Source: JBPCQA01 sp050998615
GTDB taxonomy: Bacteria > Actinomycetota > Actinomycetes > Propionibacteriales > Nocardioidaceae
Reading direction: 5' to 3'
Assembly (NCBI GenBank): GCA_050998615.1
Contig: JBPCQA010000019.1
Coordinates: 62,001 to 126,000, forward strand
Length of the DNA: 64,000 nt
How positions within the stretch are numbered: the first letter of the stretch is position 1; every line of letters begins with the position of its first letter. Positions 53,349-61,811 of this stretch are shown here, in pieces. Position numbers and translations under genes: made by a program. The notes under the pieces were generated by a model. It ran no database searches. It had not been told where the DNA came from and saw nothing but the letters and a program-made list of their open reading frames with translations.

Positions 53349-53361
53349 GAGTGGACGGATA

Positions 53362-54498
53362 TTGAGCATTTGCGGCGGCCGCACGAGCCCCAACGTCGAG
53401 AAGCCGATCTCGTCGGATGCCCTGGCTCGAGCTCTCCACGTTCGAGGACGGGTCCTGCCGGGCGGCGAGCAACGAGATCTGTACGTCGTCGACGGCCGCA
53501 TTACCGACGAAGCCACGCCGAACGCCTACACCGTCGCCGAAGGCTGGGTTGTGCCCGGCCTCGTTGACGCGCACTGTCATGTGGGTTTGGACGAGCACGG
53601 CCCGGTATCGGACGACACGTGTGAGGAGCAGGCGATCGCAGATCGTGACACTGGTGCGCTGCTCCTGCGCGACGCCGGCTCGGCCGCCGACACACGCTGG
53701 ATCGACGAGCGCGTCGACCTGCCGCGCATTATCAGGGCGGGTCGTCACATCGCCCGTCCCCGGCGCTACATCCGCAACTACGCATGGGAGATCGAGCCGG
53801 ACCAGCTTTCTGAGTACGTGGCAAAAGAGGCCGAGCGTGGCGACGGCTGGGTCAAGCTCGTGGGCGACTGGATCGACCGGGATGCCGCCGACCTCACCCC
53901 GTGCTGGCCGGCTGACGCGCTCGAGAAGGCGATCAGGGTGGCCCACGACCATGGCGCCCGGGTAACCGCGCATGTGTTCGGCGAGCATGCACTGCCCGAT
54001 CTGCTGGGCGCAGGTATCGATTGCATCGAGCACGGCACGGGCCTTTCCGGGGAGCTGATCGACTTCATGGCAGCTCGTGGGGTGGCGCTGGTGCCTACCG
54101 CCAAGCAACTCGACAACTTCCCGGTGTACGCCGACGCTGGAGAGGCGCGCTACCCGTTGTACGCCGTCCACATGCGCGAGCTGTATGCACGACGCAAGGA
54201 AACCATCCGGTCGGCGTACGAAGCGGGGGTACCGATCTATGCCGGCACCGACGCCGGAGGGGTGCTACCCCACGGCCTGCTCGCCGAGGAGGTCATTGAG
54301 CTTGCCGAGTACGGGCTCACCACCGAGGACGCGTTGTCGGCAGCCTCGTGGCGCGCTCGTGACTGGCTCGGCCGGCCGGCTCGGCTCGACGACGGGGATT
54401 CCGCGGACTTCGTCGTTTACGACGCTAACCCGCTCGAAGACCTGACGGTCTTGCGTCACCCGGCTCGGATCATATTGCGCGGCCAGGTCATCTCCTGA
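53362..54498 (+). CDS. Metal-dependent amidohydrolase
   Basis: The product (about 378 residues) has VDAHCHVGLD (HxH), a lysine region WVKLVGDW, THVFGEHALP-type His, CIEHGTGL and YAGTDAGGVL (Asp), consistent with the imidazolonepropionase/prolidase-like amidohydrolases. A homologue lies just after ffh in mycobacteria (Rv2915c). Substrate unknown. The start is uncertain: TTG 53362 is the first plausible codon after ffh; the frame continues upstream inside ffh without similarity. Confidence 0.85.
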   Translation: MSICGGRTSPNVEKPISSDALARALHVRGRVLPGGEQRDLYVVDGRITDEATPNAYTVAEGWVVPGLVDAHCHVGLDEHGPVSDDTCEEQAIADRDTGALLLRDAGSAADTRWIDERVDLPRIIRAGRHIARPRRYIRNYAWEIEPDQLSEYVAKEAERGDGWVKLVGDWIDRDAADLTPCWPADALEKAIRVAHDHGARVTAHVFGEHALPDLLGAGIDCIEHGTGLSGELIDFMAARGVALVPTAKQLDNFPVYADAGEARYPLYAVHMRELYARRKETIRSAYEAGVPIYAGTDAGGVLPHGLLAEEVIELAEYGLTTEDALSAASWRARDWLGRPARLDDGDSADFVVYDANPLEDLTVLRHPARIILRGQVIS

Positions 54499-54705
54499 TG
54501 CACCGGTTCACGGTCGCCCAGTGCTGAGTCGGGCCCAAAACGCGGTCGATAGCACAGCCCACCAAGGCGGAGCAAGTGGTTGCCCCGTTGCCAGCCCTCG
54601 TGACTGGGCGTTCGTTGACACGCGGGCCGGGGTTGACAGCGGACGTCTTCGGGCGTGCCATGGTGTTGATGCCGCGCCCGCCGGCGGTGCTCAAATGACT
54701 GAGTG

Positions 54706-55938
54706 TCAGGCAGCCTGGTTGGTGGCGCCGAGGTAACCATTCGGGTCCAACACGTACTTGCGTGACGCGCCCTTGTCGAACTCCTCGTAGCCACGCGGCG
54801 CGTCGTCGATGGTGATGGCGGTCGCGTTGACTGCCTTGGCGATCTGCACGCGGTCATGCAGGATCGCCATCATCAGCCCGCGGTGATACTTCATCACCGG
54901 GCACTGGCCGGTGGTGAACGCGTGTGACTTCGACCAGCCGAGTCCGAACTTCAGCGACAGTGAGCCTTGCTTCGCGGCATCGTCGGCCGCACCCGGGTCA
55001 CCGGTGACGTAAAGCCCGGGGATGCCGAGCGCGCCGCCGGCCCGGGTGACATCCATCATCGCGTTGAGCACAGTCGCCGGCTGCTCGTTTCCCGACTCGG
55101 CGCCGTGGCCACGTGCCTCGAAACCGACCGCGTCGACGGCACAGTCGACCTCGGGTACTCCGAGCAGCTGCTCGATCTGGTCTCGCGGGTCGCCCTTGGA
55201 AATGTCGATGGTTTCGCAGCCGAAGCTTCGTGCCTGCGCGAGTCGATCGGGGTTCAGATCACCGACCAGGACGACGGCCGCCCCGAGCAGCTGCGCAGAA
55301 GCGGCGGCCGCGAGACCGACAGGTCCGGCACCGGCGACGTACACAGTCGACCCAACCCCAACGCCGGCGGTCACGCAGCCGTGGAAGCCGGTGGGAAAAA
55401 TGTCGGACAACATCGTCAGGTCGAGGATCTTGTCCATCGCCTGGTCCTTGTCGGGGAACTTCAACAGGTTCCAGTCCGCATACGGTACGACGACGTACTG
55501 CGCCTGCCCGCCGACCCAGCCCCCCATGTCGACGTACCCGTAGGCAGAGCCTGGGCGGTCAGGGTTCACGTTTTCGCAGATCCCGGTCTTGCGTTCCTTG
55601 CAGTTGCGGCAACGTCCACAGGCGATGTTGAACGGGACCGAGCACAGGTCGCCTTGCTTGATGAACTCCACTCCAGGCCCGGTCTCGACGACCTCGCCGG
55701 TGATCTCATGGCCGAGCACGAGACCGTCAGGTGCCGTGGTCCGACCCCGCACCATGTGCTGGTCGCTGCCGCAGATGTTGGTGGCCACTGTCTTGATGAT
55801 GACGGCGTGAGGCAGCTTGCGCCCCACGTTCGCCTGGTTGACGCCGGGGCCGTCCTTGACCTCGAACGTCGGGTAGTCGATCGTCTCGACCTCGACTCTG
55901 CCTTTGCCGATGTAAGCAACGGCCTTATTGTCTGTCAT
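54706..55938 (-). CDS. fdhA: Glutathione-independent formaldehyde dehydrogenase
   Basis: The 410-residue zinc alcohol dehydrogenase matches Pseudomonas-type FdhA, which oxidises formaldehyde or dismutates aldehydes with tightly bound NAD. It has catalytic zinc ligands around NICGSDQHMV and GHEITGEV, the four-Cys structural site CGRCRNCKERKTGIC, and GAGPVGLAAAA for NAD. ATG 55938 with GAGGAGGC upstream. It stands alone between housekeeping blocks; the 207-bp gap on its 3' side has no recognised gene. Confidence 0.93.
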   Translation of the reverse strand: MTDNKAVAYIGKGRVEVETIDYPTFEVKDGPGVNQANVGRKLPHAVIIKTVATNICGSDQHMVRGRTTAPDGLVLGHEITGEVVETGPGVEFIKQGDLCSVPFNIACGRCRNCKERKTGICENVNPDRPGSAYGYVDMGGWVGGQAQYVVVPYADWNLLKFPDKDQAMDKILDLTMLSDIFPTGFHGCVTAGVGVGSTVYVAGAGPVGLAAAASAQLLGAAVVLVGDLNPDRLAQARSFGCETIDISKGDPRDQIEQLLGVPEVDCAVDAVGFEARGHGAESGNEQPATVLNAMMDVTRAGGALGIPGLYVTGDPGAADDAAKQGSLSLKFGLGWSKSHAFTTGQCPVMKYHRGLMMAILHDRVQIAKAVNATAITIDDAPRGYEEFDKGASRKYVLDPNGYLGATNQAA

Positions 55939-56054
55939 CACAGCCTCCTCGAAGGGCGCCGCGTCGAGGCGACGCATGCCTGCGCCAAAGGCGCAGGGCG
56001 GGCGCGGATGCGCTCACCTGCAAACGTGCCCAGCCGATGCGCCCTCAAACGCGG

Positions 56055-56085
56055 TTGGGGAAAGTGCGGTGACTTCTGGCAGAAT
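56055..56085 (+). promoter_or_regulatory. Possible rpsP operon promoter
   Basis: TTGGGG and CAGAAT are separated by 19 bases. The leader to GTG 56215 would be about 120 bases. Confidence 0.4.
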
Positions 56086-56214
56086 GAGTGCCGACTTCGA
56101 GCCACGTCGGGCCCTCTCACCCGCCGCTGCCCGAATCCGCCGTGTTCGGCCACCTAGCCCCACCTTGGTACGCCGGACGCACCCGCATCGGACATTCAAG
56201 GAGACACCACACCC

Positions 56215-56817
56215 GTGGCAGTCAAAATCAGACTCAAGCGCATGGGAAAGATCCGTGCACCGTTTTACCGCATCGTCGTCGCCGACTCGCGCACCAAGCG
56301 CGATGGCCGCGTGATCGAGGAGATCGGAAAGTATCACCCGAAGGAGGACCCGAGCTTCATTTACGTCGACTCGCAGCGTGCGCAGTACTGGCTCGGAGTC
56401 GGCGCGCAGCCCAGCGAGCCGGTTGCCGCGATTCTCAAGGTCACCGGCGATTGGCAGAAATTCAAGGGTGAAGCCCCTCCCGAGCCGATGAAGGTGGCCG
56501 AGGCAAAGCGCGACAAGAGTGACCTCTTCAACGAGGCACTCAAGGACTCCCAAGCCGAGCCGAAGACCGAGGCCGTGACGCCGCGCCGGACGACTAGGAA
56601 GGCGGCGGCCGAGGCCCCGGCGGAGTCGGTGGAGTCGCGGGATTCGGCGGTTTCGAGTGAGGCTGGCGCGGCTGAGGCAGCGCCACCGGCCCCGCTGGAG
56701 AATGCTGGGGTCGGGCAAGACACTGACAGTCACGAAGCGTCCCCGACCACGCCTGCCGTCGGCGACGACGCTGAGCCCGTCGAGACCGGTAGCGCTACCG
56801 AGTCGATGCAGGCCTGA
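56215..56817 (+). CDS. rpsP: 30S ribosomal protein S16 with long C-terminal extension
   Basis: Residues 1-85 are the canonical bS16 (VKIRLKRMGKIRAPFYRIVVAD, GYYHP-like KYHPKEDP). The remaining 115 residues are an acidic Ala/Glu/Thr-rich tail, longer than in M. tuberculosis. The tail is probably unstructured on the ribosome surface. GTG start at 56215; it ends two bases before khpA. Confidence 0.96.
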   Translation: MAVKIRLKRMGKIRAPFYRIVVADSRTKRDGRVIEEIGKYHPKEDPSFIYVDSQRAQYWLGVGAQPSEPVAAILKVTGDWQKFKGEAPPEPMKVAEAKRDKSDLFNEALKDSQAEPKTEAVTPRRTTRKAAAEAPAESVESRDSAVSSEAGAAEAAPPAPLENAGVGQDTDSHEASPTTPAVGDDAEPVETGSATESMQA

Positions 56818-56819
56818 GC

Positions 56820-57083
56820 ATGCTCACCGACGCGCTCGATCACCTGGTCCGTGGCATCGTTGACCATCCCGACGACGTCACGGTTCGGGAGCGGCGCCAA
56901 CGCAGCCGTAACCCCCGCTTCGACAACCGTGGGGAAACACTGGAGGTCAGGGTCCATCCAGACGACCTTGGCCGCGTGATCGGGCGCTCCGGTCGCACGG
57001 CCACAGCGTTGCGTACCGTCGTGCAGGCCCTCGGTGGCAAGGCGAACGTGCGGGTCGACTTTATTGATGTCGACCGCCGTTGA
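56820..57083 (+). CDS. khpA: KH-domain RNA-binding protein
   Basis: The 87-residue protein has a KH-type GRVIGRSGRTATALRTV (GxxG loop) and corresponds to the conserved actinobacterial KhpA encoded between rpsP and rimM. It binds RNA, often with KhpB. ATG 56820 two bases after rpsP. Confidence 0.93.
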   Translation: MLTDALDHLVRGIVDHPDDVTVRERRQRSRNPRFDNRGETLEVRVHPDDLGRVIGRSGRTATALRTVVQALGGKANVRVDFIDVDRR

Positions 57084-57151
57084 CGCCCCGACGACGATCG
57101 CTGAAAGCGCTGCGACTTCTGGGGTAGGCCGGCGCGATCATGAGGGTCGCT

Positions 57152-57171
57152 GGCCCACACATTTGTGGGCC
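57152..57171 (+). other. Hairpin in the rimM leader
   Basis: GGCCCACA pairs exactly with TGTGGGCC around CATT, followed by CTGGGGGGGG. It stands between khpA and rimM, 41 bases before the rimM start; could be an attenuator, processing site or protein-binding element. Confidence 0.6.
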
Positions 57172-57212
57172 CTGGGGGGGGCTGCCGGTGCGATGAGAGA
57201 GGAGAGGCAGCC

Positions 57213-57812
57213 GTGGAGATCCTCGTCGGGAGGGTAGGCCGAGCACACGGCATTCGTGGCGACGTGGTCATCGACGTACACACCGACGAGCCTGACCGTC
57301 GATTCGCGCCCGGCACAGGCTTTGCCACCCGACGTGGCCACCTCACCATAGCGGCGACGCATTGGCACGGAACGCGATTGCTTGCCAGCTTCGCTGGCGT
57401 GACCGATCGCGCGGCGGCGCAGATGTTAGGGGGAGTCGAGCTGCGCATCGACGTACCCCAGGACGAGCACCCCGACGACCCCGCCGAGTTCTATGATCAT
57501 CAGCTCGTCGGGCTTAGCGCCGAAACCGTATCCGGCGAGCTGATCGGGCCGGTCACGGACATGCTTCACCTGCCGTCGCAGGACGTGTTGGTCGTCGACC
57601 ATGAGGGACACGAAATATTGATTCCCTTCGTCACCGAGCTTGTCCCGACAGTCGACCTTCCCGGTGCGCGGGTGCTGGTCGTCGATCAGCCCGGTCTGTT
57701 GAGCGAACAGCCACCGGCCAGCTCCGCTGAGAGGCCGCTCCCAGGACGGCCCGAGTGTGCGGAGCCGACCTCTACCGAATCCCCGCTCGGCCGACGTAAA
57801 GCGGGCTGGTAG
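57213..57812 (+). CDS. rimM: 16S rRNA maturation protein RimM
   Basis: RimM assists 30S assembly near S19. The 199-residue protein has VGRVGRAHGIRGDVVIDVHTDEP, AEFYDHQLVGL and the PRC-barrel HEILIPFVTELVPTVDL. A divergent Pro/Ser tail follows. GTG start at 57213 has GAGAGGAGAGG upstream. Its stop (TAG) overlaps the trmD start by one base. Confidence 0.94.
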   Translation: MEILVGRVGRAHGIRGDVVIDVHTDEPDRRFAPGTGFATRRGHLTIAATHWHGTRLLASFAGVTDRAAAQMLGGVELRIDVPQDEHPDDPAEFYDHQLVGLSAETVSGELIGPVTDMLHLPSQDVLVVDHEGHEILIPFVTELVPTVDLPGARVLVVDQPGLLSEQPPASSAERPLPGRPECAEPTSTESPLGRRKAGW

Positions 57813-58606
57813 TGCGCATCGACGTGGTCACGATCTTTCCCGACTACCTCGCGCCACTGAGGCTGTCGCTGCTCGGCAAGGCTCGCGCGACCGGCCTCGT
57901 TGAGGTCCGCGTGCATGATCTCCGCGCCTGGACATCCGACCGGCACCACAGCGTCGACGACACACCGTACGGCGGTGGCGCTGGCATGGTGATGAAACCA
58001 GAGCCCTGGGGGGCGGCGCTTGACGCCATCATCGCCGGAACCGAGTCAGACATCGCCGAGACCGGGACCCCTGGCTCTGCCGTTGCCGGCGCTCGAGCGG
58101 GGGAGCCGGAGCGGGGGCCATGCTTGATTGTGCCCACCCCGGCCGGGTATCGCTTCACCCAGGCCACCGCTGAGCGTCTCGCGGCCGAGCCGTGGCTGGT
58201 GTTTGCGAGCGGGCGTTACGAAGGGATCGATCAACGCGTCGTCGACCACTACGCCGAGCGATTGGACGTCCGGGAAATCAGCATCGGGGACTACGTTGTC
58301 AACGGCGGTGACGTAGCCGCGATGGTCATCATCGAGGCGGTCGTTCGACTCGTCCCTGGCTTTGTCGGCAACTCAGCTTCGTTGGACGAGGAGTCCCACG
58401 GCACCGGTGCGGGCGGCCTATTGGAGTATCCCGTCTATACCAAGCCTGCGGTGTGGCGCGGCCGCGAGGTGCCGAGCGTCCTAGTCTCGGGTCACCATGC
58501 GGAAATCGGGCGGTGGCGTCGTGACGAGATGTTGCGTCGTACGGCGAGCAGACGCCCAGATCTGCTCGCCGGGACCAGTGACGGCCAGGGTTCGGAGACC
58601 GGGTAG
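57812..58606 (+). CDS. trmD: tRNA (guanine37-N1)-methyltransferase
   Basis: TrmD makes m1G37. The 264-residue SPOUT enzyme has MRIDVVTIFPDYL, the active loop VDDTPYGGGAGMVM, the knot VFASGRYEGIDQRV and ISIGDYVVNGGDVAAM, and a C-terminal Asp/Arg segment. An insertion of about 20 residues (DIAETGTPGSAVAGARAGE) precedes the knot. GTG start at 57812. Confidence 0.96.
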   Translation: MRIDVVTIFPDYLAPLRLSLLGKARATGLVEVRVHDLRAWTSDRHHSVDDTPYGGGAGMVMKPEPWGAALDAIIAGTESDIAETGTPGSAVAGARAGEPERGPCLIVPTPAGYRFTQATAERLAAEPWLVFASGRYEGIDQRVVDHYAERLDVREISIGDYVVNGGDVAAMVIIEAVVRLVPGFVGNSASLDEESHGTGAGGLLEYPVYTKPAVWRGREVPSVLVSGHHAEIGRWRRDEMLRRTASRRPDLLAGTSDGQGSETG

Positions 58607-58970
58607 CTCGGCCCTTCGTCAGACACCACAGCCCACGGTGGTCCAGGAGCGAGTCCCACGTTGGTCCAGGAGCGGCCTCCTCAACCATCGTGACTGCGGC
58701 GGGTCGGGACGGCGGCTTCACAGCGTCAGCCGAGGTACGCGATTTCTTCCACCGATTGTGCTGTGGCAAACTTGATCGTCGGTGTCACGCGCGAGCGCCC
58801 AAGGTCACTGCCAGCCATGGACTCATGGGCGGCAGCCAGGACAGTCAGCACAGACAAAGGCGCAGCGTTGGTTCTGCCGCAGGGGAGCCGAGTATTGACA
58901 CTCATCGACATTGCCGGCAACACCTCACACCGCGTCGGTGACCTGTGGCACCACGCAGAGAGCGATCGAC
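58607..58970. other. Intergenic region between trmD and rplS
   Basis: Contains GGTCCAGGAGCG twice (58640-58651 and 58664-58675), followed by CCTCCTCAACCATCG which resembles the flank of the repeat at 30822-30930. TTGACA at 58895-58900 with CAACAC 17 bases later is a possible rplS promoter. A frame from 58763 is treated separately. Confidence 0.5.
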
Positions 58971-58987
58971 ATGACCAACACCATTGA
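58763..58987 (+). pseudogene. Possible remnant of a DUF1989-like protein
   Basis: The 74-codon frame contains VLPQGSRVLTLIDIAGN and VGDLWHHAES, which resemble the N-terminal part of urea-carboxylase-associated/DUF1989 proteins (hydrophobic LRIVDxxGN followed by DLW). It is cut off by rplS, with which its end overlaps. Probably non-functional; could also be a chance frame. Confidence 0.25.
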
Positions 58988-59333
58988 CGGACTCGCGGCT
59001 GGCGTGACGCGAGGCGATATTCCAGACTTTCGGGCCGGTGACACGCTCAAGGTGCATGTGAAGGTCGTCGAAGGCAACCGGTCTCGTATCCAGCTCTTTC
59101 AAGGAGTCTGCATCCGGATCCAGGGATCCGGAGTCGGACGCACGTTCACCGTTCGCAAGGTCAGCTTCGGGGTGGGGGTCGAGCGGACGTTTCCGCTTCA
59201 TACCCCGATCATCGACAAGATCGAGGTCGCCACGCGAGGTGACGTCCGGCGCGCCAAGCTGTACTACCTGCGCAACCTGCGCGGGAAGGCAGCGAAGATC
59301 AAGGAAAAGCGCGAGGCTCCCACTGCTCGCTGA
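58971..59333 (+). CDS. rplS: 50S ribosomal protein L19
   Basis: The 120-residue bL19 has IPDFRAGDTLKVHVKVVEGNRSRIQ, GVCIRIQGSGVGRTFTVRK and a basic end. ATG 58971. An in-frame upstream start at 58911 is not conserved. It is followed after 106 bases by lepB. Confidence 0.96.
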   Translation: MTNTIDGLAAGVTRGDIPDFRAGDTLKVHVKVVEGNRSRIQLFQGVCIRIQGSGVGRTFTVRKVSFGVGVERTFPLHTPIIDKIEVATRGDVRRAKLYYLRNLRGKAAKIKEKREAPTAR

Positions 59334-59344
59334 GCCGGGCGCGT

Positions 59345-59350
59345 TAGGCT
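59345..59350 (+). promoter_or_regulatory. -10 hexamer TAGGCT before the lepB leader ORF
   Basis: TAGGCT is followed by six bases and GTG 59357, which opens a 28-codon frame ending in TGA at 59441-59443 that overlaps the lepB GTG (GTGA). Confidence 0.4.
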
Positions 59351-59356
59351 CACCCG

Positions 59357-59443
59357 GTGAACGCTGATTTTGGGCAGTCTTCGAGCGCCCAGCATCCGCG
59401 CACGTCGTCGACAGCTCGCGGTACGCCGAGCTTCCGCTGGTGA
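59357..59443 (+). CDS. Possible 28-residue leader peptide coupled to lepB
   Basis: The short frame starts with a GTG at leaderless spacing from TAGGCT and stops at a TGA overlapping the lepB start codon. Its peptide (VNADFGQSSSAQHPRTSS...) has no membrane segment. It could set translation of lepB, or be the remains of a frameshifted N-terminal extension of the protease. The nucleotide evidence is indirect. Confidence 0.35.
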   Translation: MNADFGQSSSAQHPRTSSTARGTPSFRW

Positions 59444-60216
59444 CCAGAATCGAGAGTCGTGGTCGCCAGGTCAAAGCGCAGCAGCCCCTGTGGAAAGAGA
59501 CTCTGCTTCTCCTGCTTACCGCGATCGTGTTGGCGCTCATCATCAAGACGTTCTTCGTCCAGGCGTTCTACATTCCCTCCGGCTCGATGGAGAACACGCT
59601 GAAGATCAACGACCGCATCTTGGTGGAGAAGGTGTCGTACTGGTTCGGAGACATCCAGCGCGGCGACGTCGTCGTGTTCGACGATCCCGGCAATTGGCTG
59701 GGTGCAGAAGGCGGCAGTCAACCCACGAACCCGTTCGTGAAGGCGCTGGCCGTGATCGGTCTATACCCCTCGGGTGGGCACCTGGTGAAACGCGTTATCG
59801 GCGTAGGCGGAGACAAGGTGGCCTGCGTGCACGGGGTGGTCCGCGTCAACGGCACGCCGCTGCGCGAATCCAGCTACGTGACGCTCGAGCAGCAGGCCTG
59901 CACTGATCCCTTCTCAGTGGTCGTCCCCAAGGATCACCTTTGGGTGATGGGCGACAACCGAGCGTTTTCGGCTGACTCGCGGGCACACCTGGGTGATCCC
60001 GGCGGTGGCTTCATCCCCGTCAACGATGTCGTCGGCAAGGTGTTCGTGGTGGTCTGGCCTCCGGATCGCTGGGGCATTGTGCAGCGACCGGCGACGTTCG
60101 ACAATCCGGCGCTCAACAGCGCGGCCGTGCTGGCCAGGACGACGACCCCCATCGGATTGGCGGTGCTGGTGGCGCCGCCGCTGTATCGGCGCTGGTCGCG
60201 AACCGAGCGGACCTGA
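59440..60216 (+). CDS. lepB: Signal peptidase I, first copy
   Basis: The 258-residue membrane protease has a TM (22-43), catalytic Ser49 in YIPSGSME and Lys117 in HLVKRVIGVGGD, and GDNRAFSADSR, plus a second TM near the C-terminus (about 225-250). It removes signal peptides outside the membrane. GTG start at 59440; ends with TGATG overlapping the second lepB. Confidence 0.94.
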   Translation: MTRIESRGRQVKAQQPLWKETLLLLLTAIVLALIIKTFFVQAFYIPSGSMENTLKINDRILVEKVSYWFGDIQRGDVVVFDDPGNWLGAEGGSQPTNPFVKALAVIGLYPSGGHLVKRVIGVGGDKVACVHGVVRVNGTPLRESSYVTLEQQACTDPFSVVVPKDHLWVMGDNRAFSADSRAHLGDPGGGFIPVNDVVGKVFVVVWPPDRWGIVQRPATFDNPALNSAAVLARTTTPIGLAVLVAPPLYRRWSRTERT

Positions 60217-61073
60217 TGATCGACCAGCCGACCGGCCACCATGAGAGAACAGTGGCCGCCACGGAGGAGCCAACCGGCCCTGCCGGTCCATCGCACCGGG
60301 ACGACCCCGACGCCACCGATCCATCGGGTGGCGCTGGACCGGGGCAGCCGCCGTCTACCGCACGTCGAGCATTTCGCGCGACCCGTGAGCTGGTCGTCAT
60401 CGTCGTCATTGCGTTGGTCGCGTCAGCGCTGCTGCGGGCGTTCGTTGTCCAGGCCTTCTTCGTGCCGAGTGGTTCGATGCTGCCGGAAATCCGGTTGGAC
60501 GATCGGATCGTGGTGAGCCGGATCGGCGACATCGAGCGCGGCGAGGTTGTGGTGTTCCAAGATCCCGGTGGCTGGATTCCACCGAGTGAACAGGCGCAGC
60601 CCCCAGGCCCGCTGCAGTCGGCGCTGGAGTGGGTGGGGATCCTTCCGGCGTCGGGCCATGGTCACCTGGTCAAGCGGGTGATCGGATTGCCCGGAGACCA
60701 CGTGCGATGCTGCAACGTGGCAGGCCGGCTGGTCATCAACGGCAACCCGGTCAACGAGTCGAGTTTCCTATTCCAGCGGGATCAACCGGCCGATAACGTG
60801 TCATTTGACGTGGTAGTTCCCCAGGGTCACATTTTCGTGTTGGGCGATCATCGCTACGTGTCGTATGACTCCTCACGACACCTCCAGGAAGGCAACGGCG
60901 AAGGCGCGTTCGTGCCAGAGAGCCTCGTGACCGGCAGAGCCTTCGCGGTAATCTGGCCGCTCGGACATGCCCATCTCATGCGTATTCCCGCCGCGTACGC
61001 CGATGTGCCGACGGGCACAACGCCGCCGGCCACGGGCATCATTCATGCGGATCGACCAGGAACGCGACACTAG
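60216..61073 (+). CDS. lepB: Signal peptidase I, second copy
   Basis: A 285-residue paralogue of the upstream protease, with a longer Pro/Gly-rich cytoplasmic N-terminus (about 55 residues), TM (about 58-78), Ser87 in FVPSGSML and Lys153 in HLVKRVIGLPGD. The usual GDNRxxSxDSR box is GDHRYVSYDSSRH, with His for Asn and an extra Ser. Tandem lepB genes may differ in substrate range. ATG 60216 overlaps the preceding stop by one base. Confidence 0.92.
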   Translation: MIDQPTGHHERTVAATEEPTGPAGPSHRDDPDATDPSGGAGPGQPPSTARRAFRATRELVVIVVIALVASALLRAFVVQAFFVPSGSMLPEIRLDDRIVVSRIGDIERGEVVVFQDPGGWIPPSEQAQPPGPLQSALEWVGILPASGHGHLVKRVIGLPGDHVRCCNVAGRLVINGNPVNESSFLFQRDQPADNVSFDVVVPQGHIFVLGDHRYVSYDSSRHLQEGNGEGAFVPESLVTGRAFAVIWPLGHAHLMRIPAAYADVPTGTTPPATGIIHADRPGTRH

Positions 61074-61088
61074 TGTCGAACCCACACC

Positions 61089-61811
61089 ATGACTCCACTT
61101 CCGCGGGGCAGCACCGTCCGGCGGGATGCCGGGCTATATGGCTACGAGCGGGCGCTTCGACGCGCCGGGCTCGCCCCAGTAGCCGGGGTCGACGAAGCCG
61201 GCAGAGGAGCGTGTGCCGGGCCGTTGGTCGCTGCCGCGGTGATCCTCCCATCCGGTGCGGCCGGCATCGTCCCAGAGTTGAACGACTCCAAGTTGCTCAC
61301 CGCGAATGCCCGCGAGCGGTGCTATCAACAGATTGTGAGACGAGCCTTGACATGGTCGGTCGTGGTGGTCGAGTCCAGCGAATGCGACCAGCTGGGAATG
61401 CACGTGGCCAATGTCGAGGCCTTGCGTCGAGCCCTCGCGCGGCTCGATCTGCGGCCTACCTATGTGCTGACCGACGGCTTCCCAGTAGACGGGCTCGGCG
61501 TTCCTGGCCTGGCGGTGTGGAAGGGCGATCGGGTGGCGGCTTGCATTGCGGCCGCGTCGGTGGTCGCAAAGGTGACGCGTGACCACATCATGGTCAAGAT
61601 GCACGAACGGTTCCCGGCGTACGACTTCGCCGTGCACAAGGGCTATGTGACGAAGGAGCATCAAGATGCGCTCCGAGCCCACGGGCCGTGCCCCGAACAC
61701 CGGCGTCGATTCATCAACGTGCGGCGCTCCGCGGGCGCCCCCTGGCTGGTGAGCATTCGCGACAGTGACCGTGACCCCCAACGTGTGCGGAGAAGCCAAG
61801 ATGAGTGCTGA
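61089..61811 (+). CDS. rnhB: Ribonuclease HII
   Basis: RNase HII removes ribonucleotides from DNA. The 240-residue protein has the catalytic VDEAGRGACAGPLVAAA (Asp35, Glu36), LNDSKLL, and DGFPVDGL, DKxHxxV-type KVTRDHIMVKMH. ATG 61089 follows TAGTGT (61071-61076) by 12 bases. The final residues overlap the DUF2469 start. Confidence 0.95.
   Translation: MTPLPRGSTVRRDAGLYGYERALRRAGLAPVAGVDEAGRGACAGPLVAAAVILPSGAAGIVPELNDSKLLTANARERCYQQIVRRALTWSVVVVESSECDQLGMHVANVEALRRALARLDLRPTYVLTDGFPVDGLGVPGLAVWKGDRVAACIAAASVVAKVTRDHIMVKMHERFPAYDFAVHKGYVTKEHQDALRAHGPCPEHRRRFINVRRSAGAPWLVSIRDSDRDPQRVRRSQDEC

Noticed and set aside
54488..54694. 68-codon minus-strand frame between the amidohydrolase and fdhA genes
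   Set aside because: No homology recognised; could be a degenerate mobile-element fragment but evidence is insufficient.
54967..56157. 396-codon plus-strand frame opposite fdhA
   Set aside because: Antisense shadow of fdhA; composition (His/Asp/Arg-rich) and lack of motifs are typical of such shadows.
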